Source: Rhodothermales bacterium
Lineage (GTDB): Bacteria; Bacteroidota; Rhodothermia; Rhodothermales; Bin80
Assembly: GCA_012271205.1 (NCBI GenBank)
Contig: JAAXGT010000210.1
Location: 1 to 37,706 of the forward strand
Length of the DNA: 37,706 nucleotides
Direction of reading: 5' to 3'
In this document: positions 1 through 8,344 of the stretch, in pieces
Layout of the letters: every line of letters starts with the position of its first letter
Numbering within the stretch: the first letter of the stretch is position 1
Made by a program: the position numbers and the translations under genes
The notes under the pieces: generated by a model
Seen by the model: the letters and a program-made list of their open reading frames with translations, nothing else
Database searches by the model: none
What the model was told of the DNA's origin: nothing

Positions 1-1
1 C

Positions 2-247
2 TTCTGGCCCTTTACACCGGCCCGTGCGTCGGGGCGGAACCGGGTCGAGCGATGCTTCGGTCCGCGGACCGAGAAGCGGCTTCGCCGTGGCGTCTTCCCT
101 TCCGGGCCGGCTCTGGATCGGCCCCTCCAAGACTCCCTCGAGACCTGCAACGAGCATCCCCGGCCCCTGGTCTGGACGAAGACGGCCGACGAGATGCTCC
201 AGAAAGTCGAGTGGAGCCGGCCGGCACTGGCCGCCGCTTCTGCATAA
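2..247 (+). pseudogene. IS630-family transposase, C-terminal fragment (cut by window edge)
   Basis: Reading the frame ending at the TAA at 245-247 gives about 81 residues resembling the C-terminus of IS630-type DDE transposases. Visible pieces are FTPARASGRNRVERCFG, TEKRLRRGVF, LETCNEHPRPLVWTKTADE and a short tail. These correspond to the family's usual FTPTSASWLNQVERWFG...LTEKR.RRGVF...NE.P.PFVWTKTADEIL block, which includes the region around the last catalytic acidic residue. There is no internal stop in the visible part, so it may be the end of a longer ORF starting outside the window. Several normally conserved residues are changed (SWLNQ to SGRNR, WFG to CFG), which suggests decay. The ORF track lists only other-frame shadows here. 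The family call is from remembered motifs, not a search. Confidence 0.72.
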
Positions 248-276
248 CCACTATTATGTTCAGGACACTACACTAG

Positions 277-707
277 GTTGTTCCGTGGACGGACATGATC
301 ACGGTTATCAACCCGCTACCAAAGGGAGAAAATGGCCGCCCGCCCATGCCGTTAGAGACCCTGCGGCGCATCTCCTTCATGCAGCAGGGGGTCGGGCATT
401 CGGCCCCGGCCATGTGAGGATGAACTGTACGACCACCGGGCTGTGCGCCTGTGGATATCAATTATGTGCCGGATGAGACAGTTCTTGGCTAGTTTCGTCA
501 TTTGCTGGAGCAAGAGAAGCTCACGGCGAGACTGTTTGCGCTGAGTCGGCCGCTGTTGGAGGATCGCGGGATCAGGGTGAAGCGGGATAAGATGGTAGAT
601 GCCCCCAAATTCAGGCGTCTCCATCGGCGAAGAACAAGGCCAAGCAGCGCGATCCTGAGATGAAACAGACGAAGAGGGGCCGATGCGCTGGATATGAGGT
701 GGCGTAG
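277..707 (+). pseudogene. IS5-family transposase remnant, multiply frameshifted
   Basis: Stitching the three plus frames recovers an IS5-like DDE transposase N-terminal half. VVPWTDMITVINPLPKGE and NGRPPMPLETLRRISFMQQ are in frame 1. EDELYDHRAVRLW follows after a shift near 414. NYVPDETVLG, an in-frame TAG, then FRHLLEQEKLTARLFA are back in frame 1. After another shift near 614 comes KNKAKQRDPEMKQTKRG, ending at TAG 705-707. This matches the order of the IS5 block PHYPK..GRPP.PLE.MLRI.F.QQW, VPDET..L.FRHLLE, KNK...RDPEM.QT.KG. At least three frame changes plus a nonsense codon make it non-functional, and the catalytic C-terminal half is gone. It starts only about 30 bases after the IS630 stop, so two unrelated IS remnants lie end to end just upstream of the receptor gene. 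Confidence 0.8.
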
Positions 708-833
708 GTTCCTCCAGCTTTCTAGACCTAAAACTGTTGAAACGGGCCTGATGAATGCTTTAACTTGCATCTTGTAAAGATTCCTGCGACGCATACTCTT
801 GGTTTGCTAAGTTCCGCTGGATACCCTGATCCC

Positions 834-3800
834 ATGGTGCGGACTATACATCTGTGCCTTCTGGTGCTATTCATGCCTGCTGGATCCGCATTTGCGCAGA
901 CCGGCAAGATAACCGGTCGTGTAACTGACGAAGCGGGAGTCCCGCTACCAGGCGTCAACTTGTTTATTGCTGCCACATCTCAGGGCAGTATTACCGACTT
1001 GGACGGCTACTACGTGATTCTGAATGTCTCTCCCGGTCTGTACAGCCTGCGCGCTTCCTTTATTGGTTTCGGCGCACAGACCGTAGAGAACATACGTGTA
1101 AATATTGAGCAAACCACAACCATCAATTTTGAGCTTCAGGAAGATGCCATCGGGCTGGACGAACTGATTGTCACAGCCGAAATGCCTGTCGTGCAGGCCG
1201 ATGTATCCAACAGCCAACTGAATCTCACGGCCGAGCAGATTGAAGCACTGCCTGTCTCCAGCGTTACCAGTGTGGTGGGCTTGCAAGCCGGGATTCAGGG
1301 GCTTTCCATTCGCGGCAGTGGCTCAGATGAGGTCTCATTTATGGTTAATGGTCTCACATTGCGGGACGAACGCAATAATGCACCCTACACCAGCATTAGC
1401 CTCTCGTCAGTGGAAGAAGTACAAGTGCAGACGGGCGGATTCAATGCAGAATATGGCAACGTTCGGTCGGGCATCATCAACGTTGTGACAAAGGAAGGGA
1501 ATCGTGACCGTTTTACCGGTAGTGTTATCGTCCGGTACAGTACTCCCGCACAGAAGCATTTTGGGCCAGGCGCCGATGACCCTGATTCCTATTGGATTCG
1601 GCCCTTTCTTGACCCGGATGTTGCCTGGGAGGGTACGGAGGCCGGTGGCTGGGATGAATTTACACAGGCACAATATCCCCGTTTCGAGGGCTGGATAGCT
1701 ATTGCTGACGAACGACTTAAGGATGATGATCCCTCAAATGATCTAACGCCCGAAGCACTTCAGCAGGCTTTTTTGTGGCAACACCGGAAGCCTATGAAGA
1801 TTGTCAATCCCGACTACAATATTGATGTTGGCTTTGGTGGACCGGTCCCCTATCTGACCAGGCGCCTTGGCGCGCTGCGCTTTTACGCCTCCGTTCGCTC
1901 TGATCAAAGCATGTACCTCATTCCATTACACACGGATCGGTACAGGGAATGGTCGGGACATCTGAAGATGACCGCGGACCTCAAACCCGGGATGAAGCTT
2001 ACTCTGGAGGGGCTGCGAGGCCGCACTACGGGCACGTCGATCAGCAGAGCTGGACAGCCGGGAATGTTTCGATCTGCCTTCAGCATAGCCAGTCAATTGA
2101 CCCGGGTGAGTTTTATTGACTCACGGATCTATTCCACGGACTACTGGACGCCAACGGAAGTCAACAATGCTATGGGGGGCGCCAAGCTTACACACTCCCT
2201 CAGTCCGGCTACATTCTATGAAATTCGCTTCAACGCATTCCGGTCAAACTATGATACCAATCCCGGACGACTCCGGGACGAAACGCCTGTAGTATTCTTT
2301 GGCGGCGTTGGTTTTGACGAAGCCCCGTTCGGGTTTCAGCCGAAGCCGACGTTTGGCGTGGATGGCATGCGTACAGGGGTGGGAATGAGCAATGCGCGAG
2401 ATACGAGCCTAGTCACGGCCTATAATATCAAAGCAGATCTTACAAGCCAGCTCAACCGGTTCCTCCAGTTCAAGACTGGAATTGAATATAATCTGACAGA
2501 TTCGAAGGTAAACTACGGGCGCTATGACGTATTCTTGCCGAGCGGTAATTCGCACTCCGAATGGGATCGCACACCTGTTCGTGGCGCCGCATACGCCCAA
2601 AGCAAGCTGGAGTTTGCCGGCATGATCACAAACTTGGGCCTTAGGCTGGATTACTTCCATGCTGGTGGTGATTGGTATGTGTTTGATCCCTTCAGCGTAG
2701 CCTTCAGTGCCCGTTTTGCACCCGGCATAGATACACTGCTAACCCAAGCACCTACCCGTCGCATTTTTGCGCTGAGCCCGAGAATGGGGGTTTCTTTCCC
2801 CATCACAGAGTACAGCAAACTCTATTTCAACTACGGGCATTTTCGATCTCTGCCGGATCCGAACAACCTTTTCCTCTTACGCGACTATACGGAAACGGGG
2901 CAAATCAGTCGCGTAGCTGATCCCAACAACCCTTTGCCCAAGACTGTGGCGTATGAACTTGGCTACGAACAGTCGCTGTTTGACCAGTTCCTTATTCGTA
3001 TGGCCGGCTACTACAAGGATGTGTCGCTTCAGCCATATCTCACAGAGTACATTAGCCGGGACGGACAGGTCAACTACGTCATCAGTGAGCCTAATTCTTT
3101 CGAAGATATTCGTGGTTTTGAGTTTACGCTTTCCCGCAACCGGGGGCATTGGGTTCAGGGATTTGTCAACTACACCTATATGGTGTTCACATCCGGGTAT
3201 TTCAGCCTGCGTCGCAACTTCGAAAATCCTACGGCACAACGTGAGTTTGCCGAAAGTGATGCCGAGCGGCGCCGGGCCTCTTCCAGGCCTGTCCCCAGAC
3301 CCTATGCCCGGCTCAACGTGGATCTGCTGACGCCGCGCAATCTGGGTCCAAGACTGGGTTCACATGCCATTCTGGGCGGTTGGCGCATAAGCCTGATTGG
3401 CAGTTGGCAACAGGGAGCGAAATACACTTGGACCGGCGGCGGGGCTGTACCCGGTGTCATTAACAACGTCTCGTTCCGAGATTACTGGAACGCAAACCTG
3501 CGTTTCACCAAGAGTGTGGTATTCGCAGGGCGGCGTGCTCAGTTGTTTGTTGATGTTTTTAATCTGTTTAACAACCGCAGACTTTCCTTCAACGGTTTTG
3601 TGGACGGTAACGACCAGTTATCGTATCTGCGGTCGCTGCATCTTCCCGAATCTGACGACTATCAGACCAATATCCCAGGTACGGACAGGATTGGTGCATA
3701 TCGCTCCTACGATGTGCCGTTTCAGCCGATGGAGCGCATCGCCGCGCGAGAGAATGTGACTGCACCGAAGGCGGGAGTCATTTATTGGGAGTACGACTCA

Positions 3801-3962
3801 CGCCAGTACTTGGAATATCGAAGTGGGGCATGGGGCGCAGCGGATGCGCAGACTGTAGATCAGGTCCTGAAGGACAAGGCGTACATCGATATGCCCAATC
3901 AAAACTTCCTGACGTTTCTCGGCCCGCGGGATATCTACTGGGGAATCAGACTGTCTCTGTAG
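834..3962 (+). CDS. TonB-dependent receptor with CarboxypepD_reg-like N-terminal domain
   Basis: Outer-membrane gated beta-barrel expected to import a large ligand using TonB energy; the ligand is unknown. The ORF opens at 765, but ATG 834 puts a clean signal peptide (MVRTIHLCLLVLFMPAGSAFAQ) at the N-terminus, giving 1042 aa. Residues about 24-105 form the carboxypeptidase-regulatory-like beta-sandwich (GRVTDEAGVPLPGVNLFI, DGYYVILNVSPG). About 120-230 is the plug, with LSIRGSGSDEVSFMVNG and GGFNAEYGNVRSGIINVV. The rest is barrel with Y/F-rich alternating strands, ending IYWGIRLSL. It leads a plus-strand cluster, with the next gene three bases after its stop. Architecture resembles SusC/Oar-type receptors, but no SusD-like lipoprotein is present. 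A weak TTGAAA-N17-TTAACT lies upstream, too poor to call a promoter. Diverged paralogue: the receptor at 33271-36036. Confidence 0.93.
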   Translation: MVRTIHLCLLVLFMPAGSAFAQTGKITGRVTDEAGVPLPGVNLFIAATSQGSITDLDGYYVILNVSPGLYSLRASFIGFGAQTVENIRVNIEQTTTINFELQEDAIGLDELIVTAEMPVVQADVSNSQLNLTAEQIEALPVSSVTSVVGLQAGIQGLSIRGSGSDEVSFMVNGLTLRDERNNAPYTSISLSSVEEVQVQTGGFNAEYGNVRSGIINVVTKEGNRDRFTGSVIVRYSTPAQKHFGPGADDPDSYWIRPFLDPDVAWEGTEAGGWDEFTQAQYPRFEGWIAIADERLKDDDPSNDLTPEALQQAFLWQHRKPMKIVNPDYNIDVGFGGPVPYLTRRLGALRFYASVRSDQSMYLIPLHTDRYREWSGHLKMTADLKPGMKLTLEGLRGRTTGTSISRAGQPGMFRSAFSIASQLTRVSFIDSRIYSTDYWTPTEVNNAMGGAKLTHSLSPATFYEIRFNAFRSNYDTNPGRLRDETPVVFFGGVGFDEAPFGFQPKPTFGVDGMRTGVGMSNARDTSLVTAYNIKADLTSQLNRFLQFKTGIEYNLTDSKVNYGRYDVFLPSGNSHSEWDRTPVRGAAYAQSKLEFAGMITNLGLRLDYFHAGGDWYVFDPFSVAFSARFAPGIDTLLTQAPTRRIFALSPRMGVSFPITEYSKLYFNYGHFRSLPDPNNLFLLRDYTETGQISRVADPNNPLPKTVAYELGYEQSLFDQFLIRMAGYYKDVSLQPYLTEYISRDGQVNYVISEPNSFEDIRGFEFTLSRNRGHWVQGFVNYTYMVFTSGYFSLRRNFENPTAQREFAESDAERRRASSRPVPRPYARLNVDLLTPRNLGPRLGSHAILGGWRISLIGSWQQGAKYTWTGGGAVPGVINNVSFRDYWNANLRFTKSVVFAGRRAQLFVDVFNLFNNRRLSFNGFVDGNDQLSYLRSLHLPESDDYQTNIPGTDRIGAYRSYDVPFQPMERIAARENVTAPKAGVIYWEYDSRQYLEYRSGAWGAADAQTVDQVLKDKAYIDMPNQNFLTFLGPRDIYWGIRLSL

Positions 3963-3965
3963 CTC

Positions 3966-6089
3966 ATGATGCAAACGGCTGTGACCAAGATGGTTCGTTG
4001 CATCATGTTTTTGGCATGCGCGCTGGCATTACGCAGCGGCATGACAGTCCAGGCGCAGTTCATCAACAAATGGCTCTCCGCAGGCTCGCTGCACAACTGG
4101 TATTCCGAAATCGGCAGCGAGTGCGAGGGGTGCGGATTTGTGGGTACGCAACAGGATGGTTTGCGGTGGCCGGGCATCTACCGCCTTACGGACATGCAGG
4201 CTGCCAAATCATTGTGGATTGGTGCCATTAATGTGACTGATGAGCTGGGCACTAATTATGCACATCGCGTAGTACACGTGGGACCACGAGTATCGGGCGG
4301 AGGAGAATTCTTCCCGGTGCGGTTTGAGCTTGTAAGCCGGATGGCACCAACAGCTGTCTTTGTGGATGGAGCTATTACTGAGCCTGAAGCGGCCATGGTT
4401 ATTGACTATTCCGATCCGTCAATTGTTAGCGACGCAATGATCGTGAACGAGGTCAATACGCTTCTGGGCATTACGATGGAGCGCAAGATTATGCAGTTCA
4501 GCCAGGAATACCATGACAACTACCACGTCCACGAATACATATTCACCAACACCGGCAATACAGATGGAGATTCGGAGATCGAGCTGCCCGGCCAGACACT
4601 GGAGGGAGTATACTTCTTTTTTCAGTGGCGCCTTTCTGTGGCCAAGGAAACCCGTTATGTAATCGGCAATGGTACAGGCTGGGGGCTTAATGCCATGCTG
4701 GATACGCGCGGAGATGGTGTCAAACCGGATCCCCCGGGAGAGGACTTTCGGGCGCAGTTTGTCTGGCACGGCAAATTTCCGCCCTTTAATGCTTATGACA
4801 ATTTGGGTGGCCCCATCCTTCCGCAGGCGCTGCCCGCGTACAATATCGCACCCACCGATACATTAGGCCGCCTCGGCGCTTCCCAGTTTGTGGGCGTCGT
4901 GACCTTGCATGCAGACACGTCGCCTACGGATCAGACAGATGACCCGAACCAGCCCACCACAACAACTTGGATTGGATCGGATGAGCCTTACACGTCACAA
5001 AATGATGCCTTCAACCCATCCAAAATGGAGGTTGAATATGGTGTCATGGCGCAAGGTCATAAATCACCCCGCCATGCGGACGTGGTTGAGCCTGCCGGAC
5101 TGGAGGGATTTTTGAACCCGGTGGGTGATCCTAGTCTGGGAACGCCCGGCGGCTTTTCCAATGCCAAAGGCTATGGTCCCTACACCTTAGCCCCCGGTGA
5201 AAGCGTGCGCATTCTGCTGGCTGAGGGGGCGGCCGGGCTAAGCCGGGAAGCCAACTTAGCTATCGGGAGGGCTTACAAGGAGTCCGGGGCCAACGATGAG
5301 GCCCTTATTACCTATGAGGTCCATGGCCAGCCTCACACAATGACCAAGAACGAGTGGGTGTTCACGAGTAGGGATTCTCTGTTCCAGATGTTTCGACGAG
5401 CTGTGGCCAATCACGCGTCCAGTTTTGCCATCCCGCGCGCCCCCGCCCCGCCCAGTATCTTTGAGGTCACCGGTGGCGGTGATCGTATAGGCCTATCTTG
5501 GAGGCCCTACGAGACAGAAGCGCTGCCAGAGAGTTGGGAAATTTATCGTGCGCAGGGCCGGTATGACAGTACATATACGCTCGTGCATACTGCCGGGGGG
5601 AGTGAGACCGGCTTTGATGACCGGACCCCCATCCGTGGAATCGACTATTACTACTATATCGTAGCGGTACAGAGCGGAAGCCTTAATGATGGCACGGGAA
5701 TGACACCTGGAGGGCGCTCATTGCGGAGCTCCCGTTATGCCACGCAGACGTATACGCCCACGCGACTGAAAAGGCCGGCCGGGACGTCCCTTTCGGATAT
5801 ACGCATTGTGCCCAACCCGTTCAATATTGAATCGAGCCCGTTTTTACGCTTTCCGGATCAGACCGACAAACTGGCATTCTTCAATATTCCGGGCCGTTGC
5901 AAGATTTCCATTTATACTGATCTGGGCGAATTGGTGGACGAGATTGAGCACACGGATGGCAGTGGAGATGAGTTTTGGGATCACACCACTTCATCCAGGC
6001 AGATTGTAGCCAGCGGTCTCTACATTGCAGTGATCACCGACTTGGACTCCGGCGAAAGGATCATCAAGAAATTCGTCATCATCCGGTAG
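3966..6089 (+). CDS. Large secreted protein with Fn3 domain and T9SS-type C-terminal domain
   Basis: 707-aa exported protein of unknown function. A signal peptide ends near MTVQAQ (about residue 31); an alternative start is Met9 at 3990. The body (about 35-480) has no family I can name; it contains SECEGCGF and aromatic-rich segments such as YHDNYHVHEYIF. About 490-590 reads as a fibronectin type III domain (PSIFEVTGGGDRIGLSW ... GIDYYYYIVAV). The last 75 residues look like a T9SS sorting domain (IRIVPNPFN-type opening, KISIYTDLGELVDEI, SGLYIAVI, ending KKFVIIR). It lies three bases behind the receptor and eight before the PorV-like gene, so co-transcription is likely. The 1076-aa product at 29955-33185 holds the same position in a second cassette and shares the C-terminal pattern. 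It may be a surface partner of the receptor; that is inference from context. Confidence 0.85.
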   Translation: MMQTAVTKMVRCIMFLACALALRSGMTVQAQFINKWLSAGSLHNWYSEIGSECEGCGFVGTQQDGLRWPGIYRLTDMQAAKSLWIGAINVTDELGTNYAHRVVHVGPRVSGGGEFFPVRFELVSRMAPTAVFVDGAITEPEAAMVIDYSDPSIVSDAMIVNEVNTLLGITMERKIMQFSQEYHDNYHVHEYIFTNTGNTDGDSEIELPGQTLEGVYFFFQWRLSVAKETRYVIGNGTGWGLNAMLDTRGDGVKPDPPGEDFRAQFVWHGKFPPFNAYDNLGGPILPQALPAYNIAPTDTLGRLGASQFVGVVTLHADTSPTDQTDDPNQPTTTTWIGSDEPYTSQNDAFNPSKMEVEYGVMAQGHKSPRHADVVEPAGLEGFLNPVGDPSLGTPGGFSNAKGYGPYTLAPGESVRILLAEGAAGLSREANLAIGRAYKESGANDEALITYEVHGQPHTMTKNEWVFTSRDSLFQMFRRAVANHASSFAIPRAPAPPSIFEVTGGGDRIGLSWRPYETEALPESWEIYRAQGRYDSTYTLVHTAGGSETGFDDRTPIRGIDYYYYIVAVQSGSLNDGTGMTPGGRSLRSSRYATQTYTPTRLKRPAGTSLSDIRIVPNPFNIESSPFLRFPDQTDKLAFFNIPGRCKISIYTDLGELVDEIEHTDGSGDEFWDHTTSSRQIVASGLYIAVITDLDSGERIIKKFVIIR

Positions 6090-6097
6090 TGGGGAGA

Positions 6098-7099
6098 ATG
6101 AAGCCATTGCTTTACATAATGCTCCTTATGCCGCTTGCTGCACCCAGTGCTACAGCGCAGCAAAAGAAGCTTGCTCAGACGGGAATGAAATTCTTGGCCG
6201 TTTCAGTGGATCCACGTGCCGCGGGTTTGGGAGATGCTTTGACTGCGGTTGAGCATGGATCGGCATCTCTGTTTTACAATCCAGGTGGGATGGCATGGCA
6301 GAAGAGCAATCTGGACATAATGTTGGGCCAGACCCAATGGATTGCCGAAATCGACTATTCAATGGGTAGCATCGCTTTTCGCCCGGGGCGAGGGCGTTTG
6401 GGGGTGATCGGCTTTTCCTTCGTGATAGTGGATTACGGCGATTTGGAAGAAACCATTCGCTTTAATAACGAACAGGGATTTCTCGATGTCGGGACCTTTT
6501 CGCCATCGGCGTGGAGCTTTGGCGTAGGGTATGCCCGCACCCTGTCGGATCGGTTTTCTGTGGGCGCACAGCTCAAGTGGGCCAACCAGTACTTGGGAAA
6601 TTCGGTGGTCGGGTTGGGTGAAAACTCGGAATACGTTCGCGAAAAGGTCGAAGAGCGCGTACTGGCGTATGACTTTGGTGTGCTCTACAAAACAGGCTTC
6701 CGGAGTCTGAATTTTGCAGTCAGCGCCCGCAACTTTGCTCCCGAATTCACCTTCAGTGAGGAAAGTGTCGCACTGCCGCTTACGCTCCGTATTGGCGTGT
6801 CAATGGACATGATGGATCTCATTGACCGGGGATCCACCATGCATCAGCTCTTGCTTTCGGTTGACGCAGCCAATCCGCGTGATTATTCCGAGCAGATAAA
6901 AGTTGGCACGGAGTACATTTTCGTGGACACGTTTGTGATTCGAGCGGGCTATACTTTTCCGACAGATGAGCAGGGCTTGAGTCTTGGTCTGGGGCTGAGG
7001 CAGTCGCTTAGGCGGTTTGGCTTTGGGGCGGATTATTCGTTTACTGATTTTGGCATTTTTTCCAATGTGCAACGTCTCGCCATCCGGTTTTCGCTGTAG
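6098..7099 (+). CDS. PorV/PorQ-like (UPF0164) outer-membrane beta-barrel protein
   Basis: 333-aa predicted outer-membrane barrel. The ORF track starts at 5975 inside the previous gene; ATG 6098 gives a proper signal peptide (MKPLLYIMLLMPLAAPSATAQ) and sits just after GGGGAG. The mature start, GMKFLAVSVDPRAAGLGDA with LFYNPGGMAW, is the signature opening of the PorV/PorQ/UPF0164 family (bacterial FadL-related barrels). Repeated Gly/aromatic strands follow (FSVGAQLKW, EYIFVDTFVIRAGY, LGLGLRQSL), ending LAIRFSL. PorV proper is the T9SS shuttle that binds C-terminal sorting domains; here the gene directly follows a CTD-bearing protein, so a dedicated export or anchoring partner is plausible but unproven. 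Paralogue: 28833-29948. Confidence 0.88.
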   Translation: MKPLLYIMLLMPLAAPSATAQQKKLAQTGMKFLAVSVDPRAAGLGDALTAVEHGSASLFYNPGGMAWQKSNLDIMLGQTQWIAEIDYSMGSIAFRPGRGRLGVIGFSFVIVDYGDLEETIRFNNEQGFLDVGTFSPSAWSFGVGYARTLSDRFSVGAQLKWANQYLGNSVVGLGENSEYVREKVEERVLAYDFGVLYKTGFRSLNFAVSARNFAPEFTFSEESVALPLTLRIGVSMDMMDLIDRGSTMHQLLLSVDAANPRDYSEQIKVGTEYIFVDTFVIRAGYTFPTDEQGLSLGLGLRQSLRRFGFGADYSFTDFGIFSNVQRLAIRFSL

Positions 7100-8285
7100 A
7101 GCTTTGCACTACCTGCCGCTAATTGGCGTCCTATGCATTTCGCTGCTTTCCGGCTGTGATTCCGGGACGGCGCCGAGTATCTACGATCCGGACCGCACGA
7201 GTCTGCCTGATCCCATCATCGACAGTGTGGCACCTGATGGCAGCGCTCTGGCTGGCGTGGATATGGTTACCATCACAGGTAACAATTTTTCATCGCAGCC
7301 CACAGAAAATCTGGTATACTTCGGCGATGCGCGGAGTGAGGTGACGGGGGCTTCTCCTACCCAATTACACTTAGTAGCACCGAACAAGCCGCTTCCGGAG
7401 TTGATGCTTCGCGTTTCGGTTATCGGAGCGGAGAACTTCAGCAACAGCGTACCCTATAAGCTGGAGCCCCCCTTCGTGGAGTTTGGAGACGTACGCGATT
7501 TTGAAAATGTGTATGGCATAGCCACGGATATGGAGGGTAACGTATATGTGTCATTTGTGGCTCATGATCTCCCCGTTGGCATTACGCGCATTACCCCGGA
7601 TGGCGAACGCAGCGAGTTCGTCAGCTCACGCTTCTTCTGGACGGACTTGGACATAGGCCTTGACGGTTACCTGTATGCCGTCCGTTCCGTCCGGGCCCTT
7701 TTTCGCTTCCAAGAGGGATCCAGTCAGGAAGTATTTGCCGTGATCCCGAATACTGCAACCAAGTTGACTACGATTGCCATCGATGAGAATGGTCGAGTAT
7801 GGGCTGCCGGTAATAATTCGGAAATCTACTCGATTTCGCCGGACAAAACCGTGTCAGCCTATGGATTTGAATCGGACATTCGGGATTTGGCTTTGTTTGG
7901 AAACCATCTTTATGTTGCTGGTTTGAGAGGTGGCAGTAGCAAGGTTTGGCGCTTTCGCATTAATTCGGACGGCGAGTTGGAATCACCGGAAGAAGTGTTT
8001 GACGTTAGCGCTTTTAGCGGAAGAGAGGCCTTGGCTCTGGCTATCACCACTTCTGGACATCTGTATATTGGTACCGATGCCGATGATCCTATAATTGTGG
8101 TAGATCCGGACGGGAAAGGGGAGGCACTATACCCTGGTGTGCTGTCACAGTCGGTCCGGCAGTTTGCGTGGGGGCCACTCGGCTATTTGTTTGCTGCGAC
8201 GAATCGCACGGGAATATCTGCAGCCGGGATTATTCGTATTACTACGCGCCGACTCGGCAGCGGGAAACTTTCCATCGGGACTTAG
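7065..8285 (+). CDS. IPT/TIG-domain beta-propeller lipoprotein
   Basis: About 406 aa, predicted lipid-anchored. LCISLLSGC is a lipobox with Cys at about residue 31 from ATG 7065. That start keeps two arginines before the hydrophobic stretch and overlaps the PorV-like gene by 35 bases; TTG 7104 would avoid the overlap but leaves no positive charge, and the track's 7017 is longer still. After the Cys, PIIDSVAPDGSALAGVDMVTITG and YFGDARSEVTG are typical of an IPT/TIG immunoglobulin-like domain (about 50-130). The remaining 270 residues are propeller-like repeats of the NHL/SMP-30 kind (GIATDMEGNVYVSF, TIAIDENGRVWAAG, ALAITTSGHLYIGTD). Likely a surface or periplasmic binding protein of the receptor cluster; ligand unknown. 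Confidence 0.8.
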   Translation: MCNVSPSGFRCRALHYLPLIGVLCISLLSGCDSGTAPSIYDPDRTSLPDPIIDSVAPDGSALAGVDMVTITGNNFSSQPTENLVYFGDARSEVTGASPTQLHLVAPNKPLPELMLRVSVIGAENFSNSVPYKLEPPFVEFGDVRDFENVYGIATDMEGNVYVSFVAHDLPVGITRITPDGERSEFVSSRFFWTDLDIGLDGYLYAVRSVRALFRFQEGSSQEVFAVIPNTATKLTTIAIDENGRVWAAGNNSEIYSISPDKTVSAYGFESDIRDLALFGNHLYVAGLRGGSSKVWRFRINSDGELESPEEVFDVSAFSGREALALAITTSGHLYIGTDADDPIIVVDPDGKGEALYPGVLSQSVRQFAWGPLGYLFAATNRTGISAAGIIRITTRRLGSGKLSIGT

Positions 8286-8344
8286 CATAGATCCAAATCC
8301 AAGACGCATTTTCTCACAGCCTTGAAACCAAACTCCTTGATACT

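Noticed and set aside
24-476. 150-aa plus-strand ORF at the window start
   Set aside because: It crosses from the IS630 into the IS5 remnant in a frame that matches neither transposase.
707-833. TTGAAA-N17-TTAACT as promoter of the first receptor
   Set aside because: The -10 matches the consensus at only three positions.
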